Below, piece after piece: positions 48,468 to 61,500 of a stretch of DNA of 64,000 nucleotides; the first letter of the stretch is position 1; each line of letters opens with the position of its first letter. This DNA is from CATOSP01 sp965204715. Lineage in GTDB: Bacteria; Chloroflexota; Dehalococcoidia; Lucifugimonadales; UBA3495. Where the stretch lies: NCBI GenBank assembly GCA_965204715.1, contig OZ242009.1, positions 1,674,001-1,738,000 of the forward strand, in the 5' to 3' direction. The notes under the pieces are model-generated. The model was given only the letters and a program-made list of their open reading frames with translations, was not told where the DNA came from and searched no databases. The translations under genes were made by a program, and so were the position numbers.

Positions 48468-51143
48468 TTACACCGAACCACCTTCAACCAGGACGGCCAG
48501 CTCCGCCTTGGATAGTCCCAACTCCCCGCACAGGACATCTTCGTTGTGCTCCCCGATGAGAGGCGCACGCCGGGATATCCTCCAGGGTGAGCCGTTGAAG
48601 ATGGCCCCTGGGCCTGGGTGTCGAAATGTCTCGCCAAGTTCCGGGTATTCTACATCTGTCCAGAACCTCCGGTCCTCCAGGTGAGGGTCCTGCATGACCT
48701 CGTCCGGGGAACGGATCGCCCCCGTGTTGGAGCCACGCTTCTGCAAGCCGTGGTAGGCTTCGTCCCGAGGGATGTTGGCGAGGAAGTTTACAAAAATTTC
48801 GCGAATATGCGACTGGCTCCCGGCGATGACCGCCGGGTCCCGGTACTTTTCATCCAGCAGGTCGCCCGCCAGGCCGTGCTCATCCATCCACGGCGCAAGC
48901 ATCAACACCCGCTCCGGGGTAACCTGACCGACATTCACGTATTTTCCGTCCTTACAGAGGACCTGGGCGTTGGGCCCGGTGGCGGTGTTGCCACCTCCTG
49001 TTCTACGAGGAATCACACTTCCTTTGTAAATATACTGGTTCACATGGCCCTCGGTCGTGAGCGCGCAGGCATCATGCACCGAGGCATCTATGTACTGCCC
49101 CCGGGCCGTCACAGACCGGTGGACCAGCGCCGCGGTAATGGCGATGTAGGCGTAGTGACTTCCGATGTGCCAAGCCTGCCCTCCTCCGGGAGCGATAGGC
49201 GGTGCATCCGGCGCCACGCCGTCGTCATAGCCACACCTGGCCATCTGTCCGCCCGCCGCCAGATGCAGCAGATCGCTGGTCTGGAAGTCCCGCCACGGCC
49301 CGGTCTGCCCAAAGGGGGTCAGTGAGCACATAATCAGCCCAGGGTTGCTCTTTGCCAGGTCTTCGTACCCCAGCCCCAGGGAGGCCAGATAGCCGGGCCT
49401 GAAGGTCTCCAGTATCACATCCGCCTTCTCCGCCATTTGCCGGAACAGCCGGCGCCCGTCCTCCATCTCCAGGTCCAGGGTAACCCCCCGCTTGGAGGTG
49501 TTGTAATGCCAGAAGTAAAGGCTCCGCTCCCGGTCCGGTATGTCCTGGTAGAAGGGCCCCACGGTCCGGGCTGCCTCGCCACCGGGCGGCTCTATCTTGA
49601 TGACGTCTGCTCCCATGTCAGCCATCTGCTTGCCACACCACTGCCCCTTCTCATCGGCGAGCTCCAGCACCCGCAGCCCTCCCAAGGCCCCCGCAGAGTT
49701 CCGATCCGGCGTACGCGCGGGCGCGGGCGCGGGATTCGCTACCGGCTCATTCCCGCTCCACTGTACGGGCGAGGCATCCTCCATCATCTCCTTGAAGTAG
49801 GGATAATCTTCCATACTGAGGTCCTTTGGCCAGAAGGCGCCGTCGGCGAAGCCGCTCACCAGCATCTCGTGACTGATGCCCAACAACCCCTGAAACACCT
49901 CTTTGTTGTGCCCGCCGATCAGGGGACCTGACCGGCTGTTGATTGCAGGCGTCTCCGACATCTTGAAGGGAGCGTTCTGAAGGGGCCAGGTCCCCAGCGC
50001 GGGATGCTTCACGTCCCGGAACATCTCTCGATGCCTGAGCTGGGGATCGTTGTCCACCCGGTCCTGGCTGTTTTGAACGGGCATGGCGGGCACTCCCGCC
50101 GCCTGGCACCGCTCCATGATCTCGTACTTGCCCAGGGTCCTGGTCCACGCCTCTATCCCCTGGTCCATCTCTTCCTGGTGCTCCAGGCGGCCTTCAAGGG
50201 TGGCAAACTTCTCGCCGGTGGCCCAACCGGGAGAGCCCATTACCTCCACTAACTTCCGCCACTCATAGTCGGAGAAGCAGGCCAGGGCGCACCAGTCGTT
50301 GTACTCCGCCGGACTGGTCTTGTAAGCGTTGTGCGGCGCCCCGGTCCGCCCCCGGTAGTTGTCCACCAGGGGCGTGCCGGGCCAGTGAGCTCGGTTGCCC
50401 GGCGGGTAACCCTCTCGCATGGTGGAACGGCCGTTGGCCTGGATGTCCAGAAAAGCGGAACCATTAAGGGGGACGCCGAGGATCCACTGGGAACTGTCGA
50501 CATGCTGTCCCTGACCGGTCATGTTGCGATGGTAAATCGCGCTCAGAGCATACATGGCCCCGTACAAGCCACCGGTGTCGTCCAGGTAGGACCAGCCCCA
50601 ACCGGCGGGTGGCTTGTCCGGCAAGCCCGATGTGTAGGTCAAACCGGACAGGGCTTGGGCGATGGCTCCCATGGTTTGATAGTCTCTGTCCCGGCCCGTG
50701 TGGCCGAAGCCGGACATGGAGAGGTAAATGATGTCAGGCCGGAGCTTCTTCATATCCTCGTAGCCCAGACCCCACCGCTCCAGTACACCGTAGGCGAAGT
50801 TCTCGATGACGATGTCGGACATTGCCACCAAGCGCCGGGTAAGGTCAATGCCTTGGGCTGTGCGAGTGTTCAGGGTGACGCTCAGCTTGTTGGCGTTGGT
50901 GTCGCTGAAATGGCCGTTGGTGTTGAGATTGGCGGGCAGGCCCTCGGGGGCGCCCGCTCCCGTCGCAATGTTGTCGCCCCGAGTATTGGGTCTCTGGGGC
51001 CATTCAACCTTGATAACCTCGGCTCCCAGCGCCCCCAACCATCGGGTGCACCAGGGACCCGCCCGGACCCAGGTGAAGTCCAACACTCGGATTCCTGACA
51101 AAGCTCCCGGTGTGGTTGGGGCTTCTGCTCCGGCCTGCACCAT
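48468..51143 (-). CDS. Tandem CaiB/BaiF CoA-transferase fusion
   Basis: An 891-residue protein made of two complete family III CoA-transferase units. Unit 1 (about 14-440) starts 'SGIRVLDFTWVRAGPWCTRW'. Unit 2 (about 485-891) starts 'GLRVLELADEKGQWCGKQM'. The second unit keeps a possible catalytic Asp in 'TSDLLHLAAGG'; the first reads 'RDRDYQTMGAIAQALSG', where the Asp position is less sure. Normal enzymes are about 400 residues and form interlocked dimers, so this chain may fold as a single-chain pseudo-dimer with two different active sites. Start preceded by GGGAGGTGATTCA. Substrates unknown. Confidence 0.88.
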   Translation of the reverse strand: MVQAGAEAPTTPGALSGIRVLDFTWVRAGPWCTRWLGALGAEVIKVEWPQRPNTRGDNIATGAGAPEGLPANLNTNGHFSDTNANKLSVTLNTRTAQGIDLTRRLVAMSDIVIENFAYGVLERWGLGYEDMKKLRPDIIYLSMSGFGHTGRDRDYQTMGAIAQALSGLTYTSGLPDKPPAGWGWSYLDDTGGLYGAMYALSAIYHRNMTGQGQHVDSSQWILGVPLNGSAFLDIQANGRSTMREGYPPGNRAHWPGTPLVDNYRGRTGAPHNAYKTSPAEYNDWCALACFSDYEWRKLVEVMGSPGWATGEKFATLEGRLEHQEEMDQGIEAWTRTLGKYEIMERCQAAGVPAMPVQNSQDRVDNDPQLRHREMFRDVKHPALGTWPLQNAPFKMSETPAINSRSGPLIGGHNKEVFQGLLGISHEMLVSGFADGAFWPKDLSMEDYPYFKEMMEDASPVQWSGNEPVANPAPAPARTPDRNSAGALGGLRVLELADEKGQWCGKQMADMGADVIKIEPPGGEAARTVGPFYQDIPDRERSLYFWHYNTSKRGVTLDLEMEDGRRLFRQMAEKADVILETFRPGYLASLGLGYEDLAKSNPGLIMCSLTPFGQTGPWRDFQTSDLLHLAAGGQMARCGYDDGVAPDAPPIAPGGGQAWHIGSHYAYIAITAALVHRSVTARGQYIDASVHDACALTTEGHVNQYIYKGSVIPRRTGGGNTATGPNAQVLCKDGKYVNVGQVTPERVLMLAPWMDEHGLAGDLLDEKYRDPAVIAGSQSHIREIFVNFLANIPRDEAYHGLQKRGSNTGAIRSPDEVMQDPHLEDRRFWTDVEYPELGETFRHPGPGAIFNGSPWRISRRAPLIGEHNEDVLCGELGLSKAELAVLVEGGSV

Positions 51144-51393
51144 TGAATCACCTCCCGGCTATGGCTGTCTTAAGGTTAACTCACCTTATTCTAACCCAAT
51201 GTGGGCGATGAAGATTCCCGAAAAAAGGGAAGGCCAATTACCGGAACTTTTCGAACCGGACAGGAAGGGAGGGAGGGTTTCCCAGAGACCTTTGCCGGGT
51301 TAGAAGAATTGTCGCCGGAATTGTAGGCGGGCTCCAGTATGGTCAATGCAAGCGTCAACAACTACGTACTATCCCGCAGTGGCCTGACCTTCG

Positions 51394-52260
51394 ATGGCAT
51401 TCAAGGAACAGGCCATAGAAGCGAACGGGCTCTTTATGCCCCCGGAACCGCTGCTGGTGCGGACGTTGGAGAACAGGTGGAGGTTCGGTACTTCCAGGGT
51501 ACTTCCAGGACCCCCAGGGCCGTCTGCCCCTGAGTCCGGTGGATACCGATGCCCGTTGGCGAAGCAGCAGACTGGGCAAGCCCACGGGGTTGCATTACAA
51601 GGAGAATGTCATCGTGGACGATGGCGGTTTCATCCTGTGCAGGCCGGTCACCCACGCGTCCGAAGGGGAATGGAAAGCGGCGCCGGCGCTGCCGGAGAAA
51701 CTGCCGGTTAGGACGGTGTCGCTGGCAGCGGACACCGCCTGCAGCGTCGGCCAGCTCAGAGAACTCCTGAGGAAAAGGGCATCACGCCCTACATTCCCAT
51801 CCATCCGAACCAGGAGACCAACATGGTGTCCAAGGGCGATTTCATCTACCGGGGCGACCATTTGATCTGTCCCCAGGGCAAGCTGCTCCGCCGCAGCGCC
51901 TTCATGCGACGGGACCGTGCCGCCAGTACGTGGCACATCAGGAAGACTGCCAATTCTGTCCTGTCAAAACCCGGTGCTGCCACCCAACCAGAAACGAAGG
52001 TATGTGGCCCTCAGCGTGTACCACCCATTGCTGCTCAGGGTCCGGGAGCGCAACCAGACCGCAGAATACCGCCGGGAGAGAAAACGGCGGAAAACCATCG
52101 CTGAAGGGACATTCGCCTCGTTGGACCGGCTGGGCTGGGCCAGGTCCCGGCTGCGAGGGCTGCGGAAAGTGGACTGCGAGGGATACATGGCGGGCCTGGC
52201 TCACAACGTACTAAAGGCAGTGTGCCGGTTGCGCGATGACGCTGGACCAACAGGTCCATT
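51394..52260 (+). pseudogene. Decayed IS1182-type transposase
   Basis: Pieces of an IS1182-type transposase lie in order in three frames: 'SPVDTDARWRSSRLGKPTGL' to 'GEWKAAPALPEKLPV' near 51530-51760; then 'MVSKGDFIYRGDHLICPQGK' near 51823-51900; then 'QEDCQFCPVK' near 51936-51965; then 'NQKRRYVALSVYHPLLLRVR', 'RKTIAEGTFASLDRLGWARS' and 'KVDCEGYMAGLAHNVLKAV' to about 52225. At least three frame changes are needed. The piece before 51510 is only weakly like a transposase. The neighbouring stretches (51144-51393 and 52261-52575) show no gene. Confidence 0.8.
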
Positions 52261-52575
52261 GGAACCCAGGGCAGTGGACCCTGTTCCACCGGCAGGCCCG
52301 AAGGCAAGTCCGAAGGAATCCCGGATGCCAGCTAACCCGGCCCAACTGCATGGCATCTCGACAACCGGCGGACCCCACATGAAAGTGGTCTCCACCCTCT
52401 GACTCACCGACCACCCTGCCCACGGTCTCCTCCTCCCCATCGACTCTTTCAACAGGCCCTTTTCGCCGCCCTTGACAATCCTGAGCGGGCCGGGCCGTCG
52501 CAACGAATTGATGAGACTGGCCCGGCCCCATAATGATACAGGGTTTGAAAATACGCGGTCCGAAAGCCGCTTTGG

Positions 52576-55500
52576 TCACGGACTGGCGCTCTCGGCTCCC
52601 CGCAGGTTCCTGACGCCGAACATGATCAGCAGCAGCGCGATGATCAGAATGATCGGGGCGAGTATATAGAGAAGAATGCCCAGGCTGCCGAGCCGCCGCG
52701 GCGGAGACTGCCCGGTTTCCATGACCGGCAGCGCAAGTTCCTCCGGGGGAAGATCGGCCCACAGACCGGCAGGGGAGTCATCCGCATGGACGACGTCCGG
52801 GCCGGGAGCAGGCGTGGGTTGGACCTCCACCTGGACAACCTCCGGTTTGGGGGCCGGCGTGGGTTGGGACTCCGCGGCATTGATGGAAGATGCCGGCCCG
52901 TTGGAGGCCATCGTCTCCGGAGACGGAGTAGCCGGCGAGGTGTCAGCCTCCGCGGCTTCGGGGGTCTGCAACTGGACTTCACCCACTGCGCCGGATTCCA
53001 CGGAAGGCGCGGGCAGCGTCACTACGTAGACGCCGAAACCGGGCAGCGGCGACACTGTCCACGCGCGGCCCTGTTCGTCCATTTCGCAGCGGTGTGTCAG
53101 AGAGTCCCAGGAATCGCCGTCCACACGGTACACGGCTGCCACCACCGCTGCCTCTTCGCACGCGGAAACCCTGTCCCCGGGCAGGAGCGCCCACAACGCG
53201 GCATTGATGCGGGTGTCCGCCGAGGCAGCGGACACCTGGCCCGCCCGAACAACCTTCCCAACAACCCTGACACCCTCCCCCACGGGGGTCTGCTGGGAGT
53301 CCGCATCCAGGCTCTCCACCGTGATGCCCGTGTCGCAGGGCGCTGAGTTGGGAGGGATTACCACGCGGAGTGCGCCGTCGGAGGATTCAATAACTGTGTG
53401 TTCCTGGCAGTGGCTGGACTCTGGGAGAGCCGGCTCCGTAATGGTCAGACTCACGCTGACGGTCTGCGGCGAGTTGCTGCTCCCCGGTGCGGTAATCCTG
53501 ATGGCCGCGGTATGCGTGCCGGTATCAAGGCCGGAAATGTCGGCCGATACTCTGATCAGCGTCTGGTCGTGCGCGCCTTCGGACCTGCCCGATGCCGGGG
53601 AAATGGAAAGCCATTTCGCGCCGCTGGAAACCCTGAAGTTCATGCCGCAGAGGTCCCGGTTCCAGACTTCCAACAACAGGCCCGGCGGGTCCTCGCCGCC
53701 CCTGGCGGCGGTGAATGACCAAGGAATTCCGGTCCGGAAGCCGATGCTGGGCGTACAGGCTGGAGACATCACACCGCCGCCAGCGGCACTGCGGAGAATG
53801 TTACGTTGCTGCCGGGCGGCGGTGCTGCCCTGTCCGGGGTCCGACCAGGGGCCGGAGCCCTCGGAGTTGTAGGCCCGGACCTGCACCTGGTATGTGGCGC
53901 CGGGGACCAGGCCGGAGACCGTCGCAGCTGTGCCGGACACACTCCCCGGGATACTGGTCCAGGACCCGCCGGTCCCGGCCCGGTATTGCACGTTGTAACC
54001 GCCTATGGCAGTCCCGGCGCCGGCGGGAGCGGCCCATGTCACCGACAGGTTGTTGTGGCCGCCGACGGAAGCCGCCGCCACCGCGGGCGTGCCGGGCTTC
54101 CCGGGGGGCTCGACGTTGGTGACGGTGATGTTCACGATGATCGTATCCCGGGCGTCGAACTGGTCGGTGGCGGTGACCGTCACCGTGTAGCTGTTCCTGG
54201 TCTCGTAGTCCAGGGCGGCCCTGGTCCGCAACTGGCCGGAGGTTGCCACGATGGCAAAGGACGCAGCATCCGTGCCGCCCAGGGTGTAGGTCAGGCTGTC
54301 TCCGGTGTCCGGGTCGGAGGCCGTCACCGGGACCCCGATGCTGCGGCCCGCCGGGGTGTTCTCGGGAATGCTCCGGGCAGCCGGACCCGGTCCGAAATTC
54401 GGTGCGGCGTTCACCCGCGCCTGGATGACCGGGTTGTCCGATACCGTCTGCGCCCTTTTGCCGGAACCATGTCTGTCGGTGTAGGCAACGGTGGTCCGCA
54501 GGTGCTTGCCCACGTCTCCGGCGACCGGGGTGTAGGCGGCTGACGTGGCCCCGCTGATATTGTTGTAGCTGCTGTTTCTGGAGTTGGACCAGGCCCACTG
54601 CCAGGACATGGCGGTAACGGGAGCGTCGGGGTCGCTCAGGCTGGCGGTCAGCGCCGCGCCAGCCCGCGGCCAGGCGGAGGACAGGGTGACGGTCCCGGCC
54701 TCGTCCACGTCAGCAACCTGGATGGTTACCGTTGTGGAGTCCGAGGCATTGGACAGGTCGGTGACGGTTACCGTCACCCCGTAGCTGTTCCTGGTCTCGT
54801 AGTCCAGCGCGGCCCTGGTCTGCAACTGGCCCGAGGTTGCCACGATGGCGAAGAACCCGGCGTCCGTGCCGCCAAGGGTGTAAGTCAGGCTGTCGCCGGC
54901 GCTGGTATCCGGGTCGGTGGCCGCAACCGGTGTGCCTATGTTCCGGCCTGCGGGAGTATTCTCCGCCACTGTTCTTGTCTTCGGCTCCCCGCCGCCACTG
55001 CCGGGGAAAGCGGGCGGCCTGTTGGACATCCTCACCGCACCGGTCGGAGCGGAATACGCGGTCTTCCCGCTCCCGTGTCCGTCGGTGTAGGACACTTTGG
55101 CCCGCAGGTGCTTGCCCAAGTCCCCGGCGACAGGGGTGTAGGATGCTGACGTGGCCCCGCTGATACTATTCCAGGAGCTCTTGCCGGAAGAAATCTCCCA
55201 CGACCAGGTGAAGCTTGTAAGACTGCCGTCGGGGTCGGCCAGCGTGGCGGTCAGTTGGGTGCCAACCAATGCTTGAGTTGGCGACAGCGTTACCGTCCCG
55301 GTTTCCTCGACGTTGGTGACCTTGACAGCCACGTGGGTTGAGTCGCTGCCGCCGTTGCCGTCATTCGCATTGACCGTTACCCGGTACTCGTTGTTTTTGT
55401 TGGAGTCCGCTGGTGATTCATAGTCCGGCGCCGACCTGAAAGTCAGGTCCCCTGCGCTGCTGATGGAAAAGTCGCCGCTATCGGTCCCCGACAACAGCCA

Positions 55501-58500
55501 GGTAACGGAGTCGTTCTCCGGGTCGTGGTAGGAATGCTTGGCCACAGTTTCCCGGCTATTCTCCGGGTAAGTGATGGGCGTGTCGGAGGCGCTCCTGGGA
55601 CCACCTGATATCACCGGCGGTCCGTTTGCCCCGGCAACAGTGATGGTCACCGTGATTGTGTCGTCCGTTGCCGTGTCGGCATTGCCACTGGAGTCCTTGC
55701 TGTCCATGACTGACACGGTGACGGTATAAGTGTCCTTGGTCTCCTCGTCCAGCGCGGCCCTGGTCTGCAACTGGCCGGACGTTGCCACGATGGCAAAGGA
55801 GGCGGCATCCGTCCCGCCAAGCGAATAAGTCAAAGTGTCGCGCTCCGGGTCCGTGGCCGCAACCGGAGCGCCGATGTTCTGGCCCGCCGCTGCGGCTTCG
55901 GAGACTCTGCGGGCAGCCTGGTCCCCGTCATCGAACTCCGGCGGTTCGTTCACGTCGGTTACGGTGACTGTCACGTTCAAGGTCCCCTTTGCTGTCCCAT
56001 CCGAGGCTTCAACCGTTACCAGGTAGACGTTGTTGGTGTCCTTGTCCGTCGCGGCCTCGTAGTTTGGCGCAGGGTCAAAGGTCAGCGTACCTCCGGTGAT
56101 GGAGAAGTCCCCTGCATCGTCGCCGGACAGCGTCCAGGTGAAGGACGTGGTCCCGTCCTGGTCGGTGGCGGTGTAGGTTTCCACCGTCCTGCCGTCGTTC
56201 TCCGGGTGGTTGACGCTGGTATCTCCCGACACCACCGGCGCATCATTCGCGTCGGTGACGGTGATGGTCACAGTGATGGTGTCGTCCGTTGCCGTGTCAG
56301 CAACGCCACTGGAGTCCTTGCTGTCCCTGACCGACACGGTGACGGTATAAGTATCCTCGGTCTCCTTGTCCAGAGCGGCCCTGGTCTGCAACTGGCCGGA
56401 CGTTGCATCAATGGCAAAGGACGCGGCATCCGTCCCGCCAAGCGAATAAGTCAAAGTGTCGCGCTCCGGGTCCGTGGCCGCAACTAGAGCGCCGATGTTC
56501 TGGCCCGCCGCTGCGGCTTCGGAGACTCTGCGGGCAGTCTGGTCCCCGTCATCGAACTCCGGCGGTTCGTTCACGTCGGTTACGGTTATGGTCACAGTGA
56601 TGGTATCGGAATCGAGCGATGGGTCGGCAGCTTTTACCGTTACCGTGTAAGAATTCTTGACCTCATAATCCAGATCAGCTTTTGTCTGCAACTGGCCCGA
56701 CGCTGTCACGATGGCAAAGGAGGCGGCATCCGTACCGCCCAGGGTGTAGGTCAGCGTGTCGGTATCGCTGTCAGTAGCCGTGACGGGCTGGCCTATGTTC
56801 TGGCCTGTCCCCGTGTTCTCGGCGATGCTTCGCTGGGCCGTGTCAGTGGAGAATTCGGGACCCTCGTTGCTCGTTGGCTCTTCCTCCACCATGTTCGTAG
56901 TCGTCGCTGTGGCGGTCTTGCCGGAGCCGTGTCCATCGGTGTAAGTGGCCGTAACCCGCAGGTATTTGCCCACGTCGTCGTCAAGGGGCACATAGGTCCC
57001 CGTCGTAGCCTCGCTGATACTATTCCAGGAGTTCTTGTCGGAAGAAATCTCCCATTGCCAACTCTGAATCGACACGACAATGTCGTCGTCGGTCAACGTG
57101 GCTACCAGCCCGGTGCCCACCTGGGGCTGTATGGAGGAGAAGGTAATCTCCCCATCCTCATCCACGTCGGTGACGGTGACAGTCACGTCCCGGGTTCCCT
57201 TTGCTGTCCCGTCGGAAGCTTCAACCGTTACCAGGTAGACGTTGTTGGTGTCCTTGTCCGCCGCGTCCTCGTAGTTTGGCGCAGGGTCAAAGGTCAGCGC
57301 ACCTCCGGTGATGGAGAAGTCCCCTGCATCGTCGCCGGACAGCGTCCAGGTGAAGGACGTGGTCCCGTCCTGGTCGGTGGCGGTGTAGGTTGTCACCGTA
57401 CCGCTGTCGTTCTCCGGGTGGTTGACGGTGGTATCTCCCGACACCACCGGCGCGTCATTCGCGTCGGTGACGGTGATGGTCACAGTGATGGTGTCGTCCG
57501 TTGCCGTGTCAGCAACGCCACTGGAGTCCTTGCTGTCCCTGACTGCCACGGTGACGGTATAAGTGTCCTCGGTCTCCTTGTCCAGAACGGCCTTGGTCTG
57601 CAACTGGCCGGACGTTGCAACAATGTCAAAGGACGCGGCATCCGTCCCGCCGAGCGTGTAAGTTAGAGTCGCGCCGGCATCCGGGTCCGTGGCCGCAACC
57701 GGAGCGCCGATGTCCTGGCCCGCCGCTGCGGCTTCGGAGACTCTGCGGGTAGTCGGGTCCCCGTCATCGAACTCCGGCGGTTCGTTAACATCGGCCACGG
57801 TGATGGTCACAGTGATTGTGTCGTCCGTTGCCGTGTCGGCATTGCCACTGGAGTCCTTGCTGTCCCTGACTGACACGGTGACGGTATAAGTGTCCTTGGT
57901 CTCCTTGTCCAGCGCGGCCTTGGTCTTCAACTGCCCTGTGGACGTGTCGATGTCGAAAGAGTTGGCGTCGGCCCCTCCCAGCGCATAGACCAGGGTATCC
58001 CCGGTGTCCGGGTCTGTGGCCGCAACCGGAGCGCCGATGTTCTGGCCTGCCGCGGTATTCTCGGCGATGCTGCGGGTGGCGTCCTCCCCTTCGTCGAAAG
58101 CCGGCGGTTCGTTTACGTTGGTGAGGTTGATGGTCACCGGCTTGGTGGCGGTGCCGCCGTTGCTGTCATCGACCTTGACCGTAACCGAGTAGCTGGACTT
58201 GGCCTCGTAGTTATAGGTCACGTCTGCCTTAGTTTGTATCTGGCCGGTGCCAGTAACAATCTTGAAGGAATCCTTGTCTGTCCCCTCCAGGGTGTAAGTC
58301 AATCTAGCGCCAGTGTCAGTATCCGTGGCCGTGACCGGGCTGCCGATGTCGGTATCGGCCGGTGAGTTTTCTGGGACGCTAAAGGTCAGCGTCCCGGCAG
58401 CGAAAGTCGGCGCGTCATTCGCGTCTGTCACGGTGATGGTGACGGTGATGGTAGCGTCGGCGTCTTCATTCGCGTCAGCAGTACCGTCATCGGCCCTGCC

Positions 58501-61500
58501 GTCCTTAACCGAAACAGTAACCTCATAGCTGTCCTTGGTCTCCTTGTCCAGCGCGGCCTTGGTCTTCAATTGACCGGTTGACGTGTCGATGTCAAAGACC
58601 AATGCCCCGGCGGTATCCAAGGAATAGGTCAGAGTATCGCCATTGTCCTGGTCGGTGGCCTCAACAAGGGCGCCAAAATCAGTATTGGTCGCGGTGTTCT
58701 CCGAAACCTCACGGGTAGCGGTCTCGGCGTCGAAAGCCGGCTTGTCATTCGCGTCTGTCACGGTGATTGTGACGTCGATGGTGCCGGTGCCGCCTTTCTT
58801 GTCGTCCGCCTTCACCGTTACCGAGTAGCTGGTCTTGGTTCCCTCGTAATCATAGGTAACACCGGACTTTGTCTGTATCTGGCCGCTGGTGGAAACGATC
58901 TGGAAGGAGTCCTTATCCGTGCCTTCGAGGGTGTAGGTCAGGGTGTCGCTGTCAGCATCAGAGGCCGTGACCGGGCTGCCGATGTTCACACCCCCACCCG
59001 TGTTCTCTGCAACTTGACGGTCCGCATTGGTTGCACCGAAGTCGGGCGCTCGGTTAGTTCCTGACCGGACCGCCTGGGTCGTTGTGGCCTGGGCGGTCTT
59101 GCCCGGACCTTGAGGGTCGGTGTATGTCACGGTGGCCCGCAGGGAATACCCCATTTCCGCATCGGAGGGGGAGTAGGAGTCGGAGTCAGTCCCGATGTTG
59201 GTCCAGGTGGCGCCGTCATTTGACTTGGCCCACTGCCAAGCCTTCCCGGTAGCGCTGCCGTCCGGATCGGTCAAGGTGGCGGTGATTTGGGCGCGGGCCG
59301 GGGGCTGGTTGGTGGAGAGGGTGACAGTCCCCGGCTCGTCCACATTGGTTAAGGTGATGGTCACCGGCTTGGTGGCGGTGCCTCCGTTGCTGTCATCGGC
59401 CTTGACCGTAACCGAGTAGCTGGACTTGGCCTCGTAGTCATAAGTCTGCCCGGCCTTGGTCTTGATCTGGCCACTGGAACTGTCGATGTCAAAGGAATCT
59501 TTGTCTGTGCCCTCCAGGGAGTAAGTCAAAGTGTCATCGTCCGGGTCGTCGGCCGTAACCACATCACCGATATCTTGGCCCGCCTCCGTGTTTTCCGGGA
59601 AGCTGCGGGTCTCTGACTCAGTAGAGAACGTAGGCGGGTCGTTGGCATCGGTAACGGTGATGGTGACGGTGATGGTAGCGTCGGCGTCTTCATTCGCGTC
59701 AGCAGTACCGTCATCGGCCTTGCCGTCCTTAACCGAAACAGTAACCTCATAGCTGGACTTGGTCTCCTTGTCCAGCGCGGACTTGGTCTTCAACTGCCCC
59801 GTGGATGTGTCTATGCCGAAATCGGATGCGTCTGTCCCCCCAAGCGTGTAGGTCAACGTGGCTCCGGCGTCCGGGTCCGTGGCCGCAACCGGAGGGCCGA
59901 TGTTGGTATTGGCCGCGGTATTCTCGGCGATGGACCGTGTTGCGGTGTTGGAGCCGAAAGCCGGCGGTTCGTTTACGTTGGTGAGGTTGATGGTCACCGG
60001 CTTGGTGGCGGTGCCGCCGTTGCTGTCATCGGCCTTGACCGTAACCGAGTAGCTGGACTTGGCCTCGTAGTTATAGGTCACGCCTGCCTTAGTTTGTATC
60101 TGGCCGGTGCCAGTAACAATCTTGAAGGAATCCTTGTCTGTCCCCTCCAGGGTGTAAGTCAATCTAGCGCCAGTGTCAGTATCCGTGGCCGTGACCGGGC
60201 TGCCGATGTCGGTATCGGCCGGTGAGTTTTCTGGGACGCTAAAGGTCAGCGTCCCGGCAGCGAAAGTCGGCGCGTCATTCGCGTCTGTCACGGTGATGGT
60301 GACGTCGATGGTATCGGTGCCGCCGTTCTTGTCGTCCGCCTTCACCGTTACCGAGTAGCTCGGGTCGGTCTCATAGTCATAGGTCGCGCCAGTCTTTGTT
60401 TGTATCTGGCCGCTGGTGGAAACTATCTCGAATGAACCCGCGTCCGTTCCTTCAAGGGTATAGGTCAGGGTGTGGTTGTCGTCATCCGTGGCCGTAACTG
60501 GAGCGCCGACGCTGTGACCTACAGGCGCATCTTCAGCGAACTCACGGGTGGTAGTAGCCCCGCCGAACTCCGGCGCGCGGTTCGACCCTGCGCCGACCGC
60601 CTGCGTTGTTGTGGCCTGAGCGGTCTTGTTCGAGCCGTGGCCATCGGTGTATGTCGCCGTGGCCCGCAGGGAATACCCTATGTCTCCGTCCACCGGGGTG
60701 TAGGAGCCTGAGTCCGTCCCCACATCGTGCCAGGTGTTCCCGTCATTGGACCTCTGCCACTGCCAGGTGGTGCCGGAGATGCTGCCGTCGGGGTCGGCCA
60801 GGGTGGCGGTGATTTGGGCGCGGGCCTTGGGCTGGCTGGGCGAAAGAGTGACTGTCCCCGCCTCGTCCAGGTTGGTCAAGGAGATGGTTACGTTTTGGGT
60901 GGCATCTACCACCGCGTCCACATTACCGTCGGCGTCTTTGCTATCGCGGACCGACACAGTTACTGAGTAACTGGACTTGACCTCGTAGTCATAAGTCTGC
61001 CCCGTCTTGGTCTGGATCTGGCCGCTGGCACCGACAATGGTGAAGGAACCTGCATCCGTCCCGCCAAGGCTATAGGTCAGGGTGTCGCCGGTGTCCGCGT
61101 CAGTGGCGGACACCGGGATGCCGACGTTGTGGACTCCGGTGGTGTTCTCAGGGAAGGAACGTGCCCCGGTCTCGGTGGACGGGAACTCGGGCTCGCTGTT
61201 GATAGGACCTTCGATGTTGATGGTTACCGTGATCCTGTCATCCACATCATCGATGTCGTAGTCGCCGTTGTCGTCCTTGCCGTCGGCGACCAATACCGTC
61301 ACCGTGTAGCTGGACCTGTTCGTGTCCAGCGCCCCGCTGACAGACAACTGTCCAGTGTACTCGCTGATGGCGAATGGCAGGGTGGCGGCGTCCGGCAGGC
61401 TGTAGGTCAGAGAGGCGTCTTGATCCGGGTCGGTGGCTGTAACCGGGCCGCCGACTGGGTCGTTCAGTTCGGCGTCGTGCTCGACCTTGCGGGTAGCCGT

